NCBI GenBank assembly: GCA_024811115.1
Contig: JAKOGH010000097.1
Location: 124,001 to 188,000 of the forward strand
Length of the DNA stretch: 64,000 nt
Reading direction: 5' to 3'
Origin: Terana coerulea
Lineage: Eukaryota; Basidiomycota; Agaricomycetes; Polyporales; Phanerochaetaceae
Positions 22,560 through 34,760 of the stretch are shown here, in pieces. Below the pieces are notes generated by a model. It worked only from the letters and a program-made list of their open reading frames with translations, did not search any database and was not told the DNA's origin. The translations under genes and the position numbers were made by a program. Every line of letters begins with the position of its first letter. Position 1 is the stretch's first letter.

Positions 22560-25500
22560 ATGGCCCTGGGCTCCCCGTCTCAGAGCACTGTCGATAAACT
22601 CATATTCTGGCCTGGAGATCCCGAGGACGCCATAGTCGACGAGGACGACGGAGTCGAGCCGTTGATTACACCCTTAAATGGGGCAGAGGACACCCTCGTC
22701 AAACGGGAGTCTATGTATGTTCAGCTCTTCAACGGTAAGTTTATCACTATTGCATACGTGAAGAGCGACGCTCTTAAGCTAGTGCTTCTAGAGATGCTTA
22801 GGACGGTCGTCACGTCTGAACTTAACCTTTTGACTCGGCGGAAGTGAGATGTTTTGAGAAATACGCGGACCTAAGTTGTGAGTGAGCATGAACCATGCGC
22901 ACCGAAGTTGCGCACATTGAGGGGAATTAGTTTCACCCACTCTTCGACTTGAACAGATGCCGCCAAGTACCTCCTCGTCCGGCTTTGCATCCGCAAGGCA
23001 GGATGGATCAAACTAGCTTGCATCAAGTACGAGCAAGAGCTCGGTGCTGAAGGAATCCAAAGCGCTATGCGAGAGTTGTGCCAATCACAATTTAACAGCG
23101 ACTTACATGTCGCTGCACAGGAAGACGTCAAGCCCCGAGCAGAATCTGCGCCCGCTAGAGAAGTCATCGACCTCACGCTCGACGACGATGCGGAAGAAGC
23201 TCTTGAAGAAGAGCCCCTCGGGGTCTTGTGCCTATGCATGATCCAAGGCCTAGCGAGGCACGAGACCGGGAACCAGACTACGGGTTCTTTGCCCATGACG
23301 AGACGACTGCTTCGCTTAGCGACCTTTTGAATACTCTTACAGTTGATGACATTCGCGAGCTGGTCAAGCAAATGCGAGTGAAACCGAAAGATATGACTGT
23401 ATGTGACAGATTCCAACATGTGGCATCGTGCCTTCACCGAAGTGAGCTGACATGGCTGCCATGGCCTCCTTTCAGAAAGACGGACTTATTCAAGCTCTTC
23501 TGTCATGCACCCAAGCCGAGCGCAATATATTCGTTCCTTCTGCAGCGCCCAAAGGAAAGGGGAAAGCTAATGCAGACCCGCCGGGACTATTGCAGTCGAC
23601 CCTGAATAGCTTCTTCAAACGGAACAATGGGCCTTCCAGCCAGAATGCGTCGGGTTCGTATCAGACCACTCTCCGCGGTTACCTGAAAACAGGGAAAGGG
23701 GCTCATACTGCGAAAGATCGGCTGCGGGAGCTGGCTGTACAAAAGATAGGTATGTACCTATCCAACTTGTTTAGGATGTCAATTGAACGATAACTTTGCT
23801 TGCCTGTCACAGTGTCGTGTATCAAGCTCAATGACGATGTTGTACGGCTGTTTCACCGTGTCAACATCGTTTATTTCCGCAGGTCAGCCGTCAGTTTTAG
23901 CGAATGTATGCATGTAACTAACCAACTCTATTCCTAGCACATCACTGACATCGTCTTTTATGATCCCTGCTATACTTGCGCGGTCGAAACGGTGGTCATA
24001 CGCTCATCAGGTTCAGGCAGATGTCGCTTCAGCCTCAACCTCTACCACACTCGTTCCTGCCCCTGCATCACTATCCAATTCGGGTACAGACTTGCTTTCG
24101 CCTTCACCTTCGCCATCGCTATCGTCTTCCCCAACAATGACAACCGCCACCCCAGCTACTTCACCCGCCCCTATTCTTCAAGCTTCCGGATCTTCGCGTG
24201 CCACCCCTTCTTCCTCGACCGAATCATCCACCATCCCATGGTCACGAACCTGTTATAAGATATGGCCCGACCGTGAGGCTTTGCTGCTGTATGAACGAGC
24301 TTTACACCTTGAAACGGAGGTCGACGAGATCCTTGGCACTACGTCCGGCGCAGCTTCAGGGAAAGGATGGACATCGAGAAAAGGAAAAGAACGAGAGAGG
24401 ACGAGGTCTTTGACAGCATTTAGCGTCGCCCGTAGCTCCATGTCGGCCTCCGTGAGTCCGGAGAAAGGCCGCCAAACTAGTGTCCTCTTTGCAGTTCCTG
24501 GTTCTGCATCAACGTCGATATCTACGTCCGTTTCGTCAAAGAAGTGGCGACACGAAGCGGAGCACGACGCAGATGCAGATGGCGATGTTCTACCTGCCTT
24601 GCCTGGAGTGGAAGAGTGCGCAAACGAGCAGCAGCGCATCCGCAATGCGAGGCTCGTAAAGCAGATATTTGAGTACATGTACGATGAATGGCTGGAGCTA
24701 GTTGGGCCAGAACTGGAGAAGAGACATGCTGAGCGTGGACGAGAAGCAAGCTTGGGGGAGCGGAGATGGATATGGAGGAAATGAAGCGCGAGGAGCCGGA
24801 AGTTAATGTGGACAACGAGCAAGCGCCGCCACAGGACAAGCCGAAGGTCAAGCAGGAAGATCCCTGGGATGGATTGGCACGCCCGCCGTTTACTTCGAAG
24901 AGGGCCGCGGGGTCTGAGCAGGCCATCCAAGAGGTCGAGCCTGCCGCGGACCAGGACGCCGAAGAGATACAACCGGAAGGCCTGGAACCTGCGCCTGAGC
25001 AAGAAGGCGAGAACACTTCATTCCCGGGACTGCACCGATTCCATCATGGTATATCTTTAGTCGTACATATATAAAATCAACACTCACTCCTCTACTTTAA
25101 TGTTATCTCACAGGTCATATTCTCACCCGAATCGTCTGCAAAGGTGCAGATGCGCTCGGTGTCTTGAAACAATACCACGACGAACTGGAAGTTCTCGACA
25201 ACCTCCTTGCGCAACGCACCTTCCGCCGCGGTCGCTGTGGCCGGTGGTACGAGCGCCGTGCACTCGTCCTCGAGACGCATTTGAAAGATCACGAGAGGGC
25301 GTTCGACAGCGTTTTGGAGGCCCTTCTTGACAAGGACACGCATATTAGTGGGTATCATTCTCTGTTTATCGGTTTCTTTGCGGTTTTTTGCGGCAGAAAG
25401 CTAAATACGTGCTCATCCATGTTCTTCCTGTGTCGCAGTCTATCGCCCAAAGCTCCTGCGCCGGCTTGCACGACTTAAGAAGAAAGTCAACCGAGAGATC

Positions 25501-27054
25501 ACAGTCGACAACACTACATTGGCGAAGGCGCAGAACGTGAAGATTGTTGGCATAAGGCTACATGATTCTGAAGCTGTTCGCAATGCGAAGGCTGTTGACA
25601 GAAAGAGCGGGAAGAAAGGGAAGAAGATCGAAGAGGACACTACGCAAGCGAAACTTCCATTCACATCTCCACAGAAAGCTGTTGTACCTGAGAAGACCGA
25701 GGAGAAGGTGAGTGCCGTAAATCACTCTTGGTGATATATGCCAATCAGCCGTCCAGATTAAGGCAACGGCCTTGACTGGTAAATCCATTTGGCGGGGACG
25801 TGACGAAGAAGAGGTTAATGTCGAAACGTTTGCTCTTCAACACTATGAAGACGAAGGCTACAAAGGGTAAGGACCACCAATTCTGCCACACATGCTCCCC
25901 ACGCTTAGCGCTATGTAGTTTCCACTGTGAGGGCCGCATCATCACCACACTCTGCGCTCTTCTATTCTGGGATATCATCTTCGCTCCTATCCCCGGGGCT
26001 TTCGAAACACCGTATCAGTCTGCTCCGCTGGATATTGCGGAGGACTCATTTTTCTCCTCTCGTTTTGACATCGCCAAGGCGCGGTTGGATGAAATCAAGA
26101 ACGGAAAGGCAGCGGAGATTATCCAGCGAGCATGGGATACGCATGCCGAAAGGAAGACCTTTGCATCGGCTTGCGGTGGGAGTTGTGCACCAGAGAAGAT
26201 ATATTGCAGATCGCTGAGGTACGTGCTCGTTTTGCGCGAGACGCGACGTGACTCTGACGACTTGATCACCCCAGTTCTTCCAGCCCGCTGGTTTAGCCAC
26301 TGTCTGCCAAACCCTCTTGGAAGACTACGCCAACCGCACTTCGGGCCTGCCTGACCTATTTTTGTGGCATCCTGAGCAGAAGACGTGCAAGTTCGTGGAG
26401 GTCAAGGGTCCTGGCGACAATTTGCAAGAGAACCAGAAGGTGCGTTTCGTTTGACCATCTCTCCTCGTCTGAGTCCCCTATTTATACTGTCGCTAGCTCT
26501 GGATTGCTGTCCTCCTGCAAGCCGGGTTGTCAGTGGAAGTGTGCCATGTCGAAGATGAGAACGAGCCTAAGGTCAAGAAGGAGCGCAAATCGAAGTCTAA
26601 GAAGGCCAGTGTCAAGGGCAAGGCTACAACTAAGAAGGCAGTTCCTAGCGGCAAGAAGAGAAAGCGCGAAGAATCAGTTGTAGTAGAGTCCGAGGACGAT
26701 CCGCCGAACCAGGATTACTCCCAGCTAGATCGAGAGGGGGAAGAAGGCCATCTCGAGCAAGAGAACGCGCCTGCACCGCGGCGATCATCGAGACCCAAGA
26801 CCCCTCGGAAGCCGGCCGCCGCAGTGCTCGAGGCGGATTGGGAACGCGAGAACGCTTCGGCGGCAGCGGTCGCGACTTTCGGATTCGTCTTGTCCGCAGA
26901 CGCCATCCAGGTCCCGGAAATCCGGCTTACAGGTGGAGGTAGTGATCACCTCACCGTCTCCGCGAAAGAGGATGCGGATGGACAACTCTTGAGCCCATCC
27001 TCTACTTCGGAAGTCTTATTTTTATCTATAACTTATTCGTGCGGACAGCCATAG
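22560..27054 (+). CDS. FAN1: Fanconi-associated nuclease FAN1 (VRR-NUC domain)
   Basis: FAN1 is a structure-specific nuclease for repair of DNA interstrand crosslinks. The N-terminal part has KRESMYVQLF and a SAP-like segment SDLLNTLTVDDIRELVKQMR. The middle shows FMIPAILARSKRWSYA, then RRALVLETHLKDHERAF and RPKLLRRLARLKKKVNREI. The helical region SIWRGRDEEEVNVETFALQH precedes FHCEGRIITTLCALLFWDII. The VRR-NUC catalytic core is GLPDLFLWHP...CKFVEVKGPGDNLQENQKLW, with the PD...EVK metal-binding residues intact. A Lys-rich tail (KVKKERKSKSKKASVKGK) and about 110 more residues follow. There are at least eight short introns. Three one-base breaks lie in homopolymers: C4 at 23214-23217, G5 at 24754-24758 and T3 at 26160-26162. 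A Ser/Thr/Pro insertion (about 24020-24230) is unusual. Confidence 0.93.
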
Positions 27055-27259
27055 ACTTTGGAAACAGTACTGTACTTACTCGTACAATGTACAGTATCCC
27101 TCCCTCCGCAAATGTAATTTGTCGCAAATGCCACTATAGTCAAGCCATAAATGTAAAGGCCGCTTTACAAAACACATCGAACCGAACGTCTACAGCTAAC
27201 TATCTAGGTTAATGTAAAGAATAAATAACGATGATCAAGTCGACTCGAAAGTGACAACC

Positions 27260-28765
27260 TCATGCCAAAACCGCGGCGCAGACATGCTCGGACTTTATAG
27301 GGGTTGGCGCAACACCATGCTCTACCTCCTCCACCAGTCCAAGGACATCTCCGGCACATCCGAACGAGAGGGTGAAGCCAGACCCGCCCTGGCCGTACGA
27401 GTGGACGATCCTGCTCAGCGAGCCGTCAGCCTTCCTCCGGAGCTCACGCTCGACTCTGACGTTCTCGCCACGGGCGGGTCTGAGGCCCTGCACGACGGGA
27501 GAGTGGGGGTCGAGCTCCGCGTTCTCGAGTCCGGGGACGAAGCGGTTGCAGCGAGCGCGCATCCGGCGCATCTCGGGGCTGTCCAAGGTCAAGTCAAGTG
27601 CGCCTTCGTGCGATTGGGCAATGCCTTCGCAGAAGAGTCAGTAGACTATTATCGAGTACTTCGAAAACAACAGACGTACCCCCGAGGATTAGAGTCTTGT
27701 CATTACGCGGGACTATGAAGACGATTCCACCATCCTCGTCCCGCTTGCTGTAGTCGTTGGCGACGACGAGGGCCTCGGTCACTTTCGGGAACTTGGTTCC
27801 ATCGTTGACTACCCGGATGAGCGCACCGCGCAGAGGGTACACCGTCTTGTCACCTGCGGCTTCGAAGGCACCGAGTCCGGTTGCGTCGATAATATAATGT
27901 GCGTCGAAGCGCTCGAGAAGTTCGTTTTCGTGCTCGAGCAGATCGCCGGAGATGTGCTCGGTGACGAGCTTGCCGCCCTTGGACAGAACGAGGTCGCGTA
28001 GCCACATCATGTACGCATCGGTGTCAACCACCGGTGATACATGCTTGTAGGCATCGACGACGCCGGCCTCCTGGCTGACCGCGTGCTTCGTGACAAGCTT
28101 GGAGTCGCGCTCATAGCCTGGAATCTAGAAATGACAGTGGTTGGCAGGTGGTATTACTCCGAGACTGATTCCCGTACCTTGGCTGCTTCAATTTCGATCA
28201 TCTTCTCATATTCTTCCTCGTTCTCTTCGATGGGCTTATCGAAGAAAAAGTTCGCCACCCTCAACCGGATTCCATGGCCAGCCGTGCCGTCGATGGGAAG
28301 TATTTTGTTCAGCTTCTCGAAGGCGCGATACGATGTCTTGCACCAGACTTTAGAAAGTGTCAGAGAGATGACGTCGGTGTGCCTGCCGCAGACAGCCGGC
28401 GGCCACTCCCAACTACCGAATATCTGTAAGTAGGTAAGCACGTTCGAGATTTGATGTAGACGTACAGAGCGCCGGCGATCTGAGAGGTGATGCGATTCTC
28501 TAGCGACGCCCAACGTTCAGATACCACCGTGACTGAGTAGCCGGCGTCGATCAGAGCCCAAGCAGTCTGTTGTCATGCGATCAGCCTCGGTCGCATGCAT
28601 TCGTCCACCGGGACCCACCGTGAGGCCAGTAACACCACCGCCGACAACAAGCACACGTTTGTCGGCGTATTTTGACTGATTCGGGTTGGCACCCTCACAT
28701 ACAACGAGCTCGCCGTTGATTTTGGAGAGGTAGACATTGGAAGTGGAAGCAACTTGGGAAGACAT
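27260..28765 (-). CDS. D-amino-acid oxidase, intact copy
   Basis: This FAD flavoprotein oxidises D-amino acids to 2-oxo acids, ammonia and hydrogen peroxide. The dinucleotide-binding motif is VLVVGGGVTGLT (about residue 40), followed by ALIDAGYSVTVVSERWAS after an intron. Further family marks are WEWPPAVCGRHTD, HYIIDATGLGAFEAAGDKTV, YPLRGALIRVVNDGTKFPKV and near the end SYGQGGSGFTLSFGCAGDV. The start at 28765 is MSSQVASTSNVYLSKINGEL. There are four introns and the frame is intact. The C-terminus is AAVLA, so the usual peroxisomal SKL-type signal is not evident. A TATA-like box (TATAAAGG, about 28893-28900 on this strand) lies about 130 bp upstream. It is arranged head to head with a close paralogue at 30431. 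Confidence 0.93.
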
Positions 28766-30430
28766 TGTGCTATTGTAGTGGTCGGTGGTGGGGTTCGAGA
28801 GGTGGGGGTGAGGATGCGAGAGAGCTGCTGGTGAAGATGAGTGGAGAAGTAGAGGGAGAGTTGTTGTGCTCACTTCAGCGTCGAACCTTTGGCCTTTATA
28901 GTGTCATGGTAGCGCCGCCACTGAGTACTAACATGTTGCCGTCCCCGCACTTGGAGGCTGGATAGTCGACAGCAGACGACCGAAGATAAATTTTAACGCC
29001 GTTCTACACGTTCTAACGCCTGCTGATCAGTAACACATGTCTCAAACAGGGGACCAGCAACACAAACTTTCAGGAAAACGTCACTATTCGAGAAGGCCGG
29101 GAACTCGGCAATTGTCTCGAACGTCTGGATGCTCCGGATGAGAGCAGCAATAACAAAATACTGCAGGACTCACTTGACCAATATTCCAACGTCTTTCTTC
29201 TTGCGCGTGGAAGGTTCGATCTCGGCGTAAACACACTCGAAACATTGACTAATCTCAGATCCGAGTGCTGAACTTCCTACAGATGACAGACGCTAGCAAG
29301 GCTCGGCTACAGCTGCAGTCAGCATACACATTCTGGGCTCATGGAAAAGACCTACTTTGCTACCCTTGGAAAACGTGGGTTGTCGCTGCGTCATCTTCGA
29401 GTGCCAGCAAAGCCCGGGCGTCTTTGACCGACTGCGTTAAATGGTCTAAAACATTTTTTCCCTAAGGATACCTTTTCATGAGACAAATTACACCATGTTA
29501 TGAGACACAGTATATGCGGTGTAGCTTGACTTCGAGCTGAGCTCGGCGTTGCGCAGCCATTGCCTCTGAAGACGTGGTGGTGGGAAGAAACCGACGCCAC
29601 CACGGCGTCCCACCAAAAACGGAAGGATAGGCGCCGTTCCCACGTTTGCGCCGTTTGACGCTGAACGATGTCGTGTACACGTTGCTCTCAACTACCATTA
29701 ATTCCATATTGACAACCAAAGCCTGCCCCATCCCCCCCTGCTTCGTCCGGCAGAAAATTGTGAGCTATTTACAGGTGCATTTTAGAAGGAAATATACGAG
29801 ATACTCTGCACAAACATGTGTCCAGGTCAGCGCGGGTCAGCGTGCACTCAAGCTCCCCGCAAATTCTTCGCCGGAAGTCTGGAGCATCTACACTCAGTCA
29901 TCTCATTCAGTCACTTAATATTTTGGCTTTCGTCAAAAGGCGGGGGAGACGCTATAGCCACGTCAAAAAGCTGTTCTGCATCAAGCTACTCGCGTCCTCC
30001 TGCGCGAAGCATGTGCAAGCGCTCACGAGGCCAAGAAATGCCAGTGAGTATTAGGTTTTTGACCTAATTTGTAGTAGAGTGCCTTGACCATAGTCAGCAG
30101 ATAAAATTTACGAAGGCCTCGTCTCTACGGAACTAAGTCCCAACGACTGTGTTGGTGCTTGAATACCATTAGAGGTATCCTTTGCACAAAGGTACGTTGA
30201 GATGACGCTGGCCACCAGCTACGTTTCTGCTCTGTAAGTCGTGAATTGATCTGCTATGAGTGAGTCCTCAGCTAAAATTGATGGATTGCAGTATTTGGGA
30301 GAGCTTGGGGCATAAAAGCAGCTCGACGATAGCGACACACTCAACAGCATCTCCTCTCTCATCTTCTACTCTCAACACCTCCACTAAACCGCCACTTCTC
30401 TTATCAACTCTACTCCACATTTAACTCGAA
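28766..30430. promoter_or_regulatory. Divergent promoter region between two D-amino-acid oxidase genes
   Basis: About 1.66 kb separate the two start codons. Both ends carry TATA-like boxes (TATAAAGG on the minus strand near 28895; CATAAAAG on the plus strand at 30311-30318) and pyrimidine-rich leaders (CTCTCATCTTCTACTC near 30355). Short open frames in the middle (29265-29730) show no recognisable content. Confidence 0.5.
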
Positions 30431-31932
30431 ATGGTTTCTCAGACGCCACAGATCTACCTCTCTAAGCAGGCCGGCGAGCTCGTTGTCTGCGAAGGGCCGA
30501 ATCCCAACCAGTCCAAGCATTCTGACAAGCGAGTGCTCGTCGTTGGTGGCGGCGTCACCGGTCTCACTGTGAGGAATTTATCTGCTTTATGACAAGCAGG
30601 CACTTATCGGGCAACGTAGAATGCATGGGCACTTCTGGATGCTGGCTACTCTGTGACAGTCGTCTCAGAGCGTTGGGCATCGCTCGAAAACCGCATCACC
30701 TCTCAGATTGCGGGTGCCTTGTAAGCATTTCCCAAACAACATTACCGCTGTGTACGGTCATACTTACAATTTTGTCTAGGTGGGAGTGGCCTCCAGCTGT
30801 TTGCGGCAGACACACCGACGTGATCTCCCTCACGCTCTCGAAGACCTGGTGCCAGACCTCCTACCGCGCCTTTGAGAAGCTCAACAAAATTCTTCCGGTG
30901 GATGGCGAAACAGGGCACGGCATCCAGGCTGCGGGTGGCCAATTTCTTCTTCGACAAGCCGATCGAACAGAATGAGGAAGAGTACGAGAAGATGCTTGAG
31001 ATCGAGGCAGTAAAGGTACGAGGACTTCCACGGACGTCTATCTGCACTGTATCTTAAACATATCCAGGTCCCCGGCTACGAGCGTGACTCGCTTCTAGTA
31101 AAAAGCATGCTGTGAGCCAAGAGGCCGGCGTCGTCGACGCCTACAAGCACATATCCCCAGTTGTCGACACCGATGCCTACATGATGTGGCTTCGGTCTCT
31201 GGTCATCTCGAAGGGCGGAAAGGTCGTCACAGAGCACATCTCTGGCGACCTGCTGGAGCACGAGGATGAACTCTTGGAGCGTTTTGAGGCCCAATACATC
31301 CTCAACGCTACCGGCCTCGGCGCATTCGAAGCTGCGGGGGACAAGACGGTCTATCCTCTGCGTGGTGCGCTCATCCGGGTCGTCAACGACGGTACAAAGT
31401 TCCCGAAGGTGACCGAAGCACTCGTGGTCGCCAACGACTACAGCAAGCGAGATGAGGACGGCGGCATTGTCTTTATCGTCCCTCGCAACGATAAGACTCT
31501 CATCCTCGGTGGTGAGTTCTCTGCCCAATACACGAATGCTGCTCGGGTTGCCAACGTATTGGATTTATAGGTATTGCCCAATCTCACGAGCCCAACCTCG
31601 ACTTGACGCTCGACAGCCCGGAGATGCGACGGATGCGGGCTCGCTGCAACCGCTTCGTGCCAGGGCTGGAGAACGCGGAGCTCGACCCTCACTCGCCCAT
31701 CGTGCAGGGCCTCCGCCCCGCTCGTGGCGAAAATGTTCGTGTAGAACGGGAGCTCCGGAGGAAGGCCGATGGCTCGCTGAGCAGGATCGTTCACTCGTAC
31801 GGCCAGGGCGGCTCAGGATTTACGCTGTCGTTTGGATGTGCGGGAGATGTGCTAAGCTTGGTGGAGGAGGCGGAGGCAGGTGTCGCACCTACACCATTGA
31901 AATCGGAGGGCTGGTCACCATGCACGATATGA
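30431..31932 (+). CDS. D-amino-acid oxidase, second copy with two frame breaks
   Basis: Closely similar in gene structure and sequence to the copy at 27260-28765: VLVVGGGVTGLT, ALLDAGYSVTVVSERWAS, WEWPPAVCGRHTD, YILNATGLGAFEAAGDKTV, YPLRGALIRVVNDGTKFPKV and YGQGGSGFTLSFGCAGDV. Introns fall at the same positions. Two breaks interrupt it. One extra base lies at GG 30927-30928 relative to the intact copy (ATCCAGG where one G fewer keeps LRVANFFFDKP in frame), and one base is missing from the A5 run at 31100-31104 (one more A gives KKHAVSQEAGVVDAYKH). The two cancel, so the end returns to frame and ends EGWSPCTI. It is either sequencing error or a recent pseudogene. The product, if made, is a D-amino-acid oxidase without an obvious peroxisomal signal. 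Confidence 0.82.
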
Positions 31933-32362
31933 GAAAGATTCAGCCATTTTAAACTATTGGCAACATGCTTAGAGATATTCTACATTGCACTAGTATATAA
32001 TTTATTTCTTCCTATTTGTACAATATCCGCTCGGCCTCCTCGGTGGGCATCAGAGGCAGACTTGATAGCAACCTTACGCCGAGGTCGTTCCTTCCCACAA
32101 TTCTGCACCGTCCGAGGGAGTACAGAGAGTACTCAACTCTTTAGCCCAGATCAGTAGGTTCTAGTGCATGTAGATATGTGATTGGTGAGATGGTGTAGCA
32201 ATCGCTATGTTACAAAGTGCATTTACAAGGATTGAGCTGGTGACGTTTTGGTACAACAAAAAGTCCGTTCTCGTCACTATTAGTACAACGCCTACCTACG
32301 AATCCAGTGGGGCAGCCATACACCAAAGCCTCATAACCGCTTCTTCTAACCATGTCTACCAG
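31933..32362. other. 3' flanks of convergent genes
   Basis: This lies between the second oxidase gene and the DUF1776-type gene. I see no coding content. Confidence 0.4.
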
Positions 32363-34297
32363 TTAAGGCAGTTCCGCGTGATCCTTCTTCAAGCTAATCC
32401 AGCTCTCGCCGACCACAGATCCCTCAGGGCCGCTCTCGACGTCAGCATCCGAGCCTGTGTCTGACACGCTCTCTGCTTCGGACTCGGGCGGCGTGACGTC
32501 CACTGGCGATTCCGGCTTCACGGTGGCAGAGGAGGACGTGGGCACGACGGGCCTGGAGGGAGGCGGGACGGGGGCAGGGTACGGAAGGCGTGGCGGCATG
32601 GGAAGCAGCGCGTTGCGCACGGAGATGAGGAGATGTGGGAGATTGAGCAGGGCGTCAAGGATGAGGGAGGGCAGCGTTGAGGCGAGGGCGTATGTCCGTG
32701 CTGAAGAAAGTCGATTATTAGCGTGAAGTATAACCGGAAGAAATGTTTGTTGCTCACCTCCTGCACCGACAACGATGCGGTCGCCCCAGATCAGCTCCCG
32801 TATCCTCCCCAGAACAAGGCCGACATGCGTCAAACCTCGGCCGCCTGGCTGGGCCTTCCCACCGCCAACGACGTCCAAAACAGTGCGCACGAACTTCGAA
32901 ACTTCAGTTGGCTTTCTCTTCGTGGCCTGCTTCGACGGGCCCTCCACCATCGACGCGAACGCCGTGCCGTATGCAGTCCGTTCCGACATCGTCCAGTCGA
33001 TCATAGCGTGCTCAGACGATAGAAGCGTCCCCGGAAGAGCAGGAACTCCGACGCTGCCGACGTCCACGACGGTGACCTTGATGTTCTTCATCGACTGCGA
33101 CTTGTCCGTCATCGCCGCGAGGCGAATCTCGCGCCTCAGTACCTCCGCACCGCGCAGCGTCGCGGCCGCGCTCATCGCTTGCGCCGCAGCGAATGGCAGG
33201 CCGACGCGCGCATCCGTCGCGGGTAAGCAGATCACGATGCTCTTCTTCGGACCGTTGTTGGTGGCAGCGTCGCGCGCACGGGCAGGGGAAGTTCGGAGCA
33301 ACGGAAGGAGACCTTGGATGACTTGCAAAGGCGTAAAGTGTGTTGCCTGAAGGTAGGCGGGATACGTGTCGAGCATGCCCAGGTTTTCCAGCGGCCCGGT
33401 TGTGGGGGTGAGGTGCGAAGAAGGAAGGGTGAGCAGAGAAATAATGGATTGTATGTAAGTTTGTGTGGATGGGTGGGAGTGGGGGTCGCCCGTGACGCTG
33501 AGTGGGAAGCGACGGTTCATGGTAGAAGCTAGTGAGCGGAAGAAGTATGGAATGGTTTCGGGCTATGTAACAGATGGTCAGCACCGTTCATCGTGGAGCC
33601 TCTGGCGTCGAAAAAAGGATTATGGACTGAACTTACTTCACTTGGATCGAGTACAATGGCTCGCACATAGCCATGTGATCGCTGTTCGATTTCTTCCACT
33701 GCTTCGGGAGTGGACACACTAGTGATCACGATGTATCCATTCTTCTCAAGGTCCAAGACAAGAGGGATTCCGAGCTGAGTGTCGCCGCCCAGCACAACTG
33801 TGTGCAACGGCGTCTTTAACAATCAGCAATCTCCAGAGCAAGTCCGCATGTCACTCACCGACAACTTGTCTCCTTTCACCATCTTGCACTATTCCCGTCG
33901 TCCTCAGCCGCTTACTCCTCGCAGACGCAGTGTAATAGACACCGCTGTACCCGATAAGCAACCCCGCTCCCACAACGCCGACGCCAATCCCAGCCGTCTT
34001 CCATGGGTGTGCGCCTGCCCAATCCACCGACCTCTCAAAGAGCGAGTATGTCTTCGGAGATGGAGGTGGCGGTGGTGGAGGAGGTACCTCAAACGGCCCT
34101 AGGCTCGGCAGAGTGATGTCGGGCAGCTGCGGCAGAGACTGGGGCCAGAAGCGTGCAAGGTCGTCCTGCAGGCGTTGCAGCACCTGCCGTACACTGTTCA
34201 TATCTGGTGCGTTCTGCGAGACAGTGTTGACGACGACCTCTTCGACGTGCTGGAGATACGACTCGATGTTCTCAACCGTCGGCACGGCGAGAGGCAT
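32363..34297 (-). CDS. DUF1776-type membrane protein (short-chain-dehydrogenase-like)
   Basis: The start MPLAVPTVENIESYLQHVEE leads to a proline run and then a membrane helix, GIGVGVVGAGLLIGYSGVYY (about residues 108-127). After an intron comes PLHTVVLGGDTQLGIPLVLD, which resembles the nucleotide-binding start of a Rossmann fold, followed by EKNGYIVITSVSTPEAVEEI. Next are RAIVLDPSE|PETIPYFFRSLAS (intron), NIKVTVVDVGSVGVPALPG and ARTYALASTLPSLILDALL. The C-terminus is Ser/Glu-rich and acidic (SEAESVSDTGSDADVESGPE). A 54-nt intron at about 32706-32759 has no stop and is a multiple of three, so it is easily mistaken for coding. Fungal DUF1776 proteins are anchored membrane proteins of unknown activity; the family call is from memory of such motifs and is moderately sure. 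Confidence 0.72.
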
Positions 34298-34760
34298 GGT
34301 TGGACGTTGAGCGAGTGCGAGTGCAGGTCGTGGTCAGAGTCCAAGTCGTCCTCATCAGTGTGAGACTCCTTCGGAATTTGTACTGGAGCGCCCAGACTTG
34401 ACAATCTCCATGACTTCAGCCTGGCCGCTTGCTCTGCACACACTCAGTGTGGCCTTCACAGCCCCTCCGGAATACATGACTCTGCAGCCTTACAAAAATC
34501 GGTTGCGGAAGACGTCCCAAAATGTGATGCTTGCTCTGCTCGCTTGTCCGGACTACTATATACGGCCGGCGCTCCGCCAGGCTGTAAACACAACTTCCTC
34601 TTCCCCGATTGCCAACACGACCCCGACAATTATCGACAATTGTCCCCCACACGGCTTCTATCGTCTCTTCACGCCTGTATTTCTGCATCTCTAGCAACAG
34701 GACCTTGTAACACTTGCTTCATCTTACCAAACGACAGACTACGACGACCGACGACTCGGA

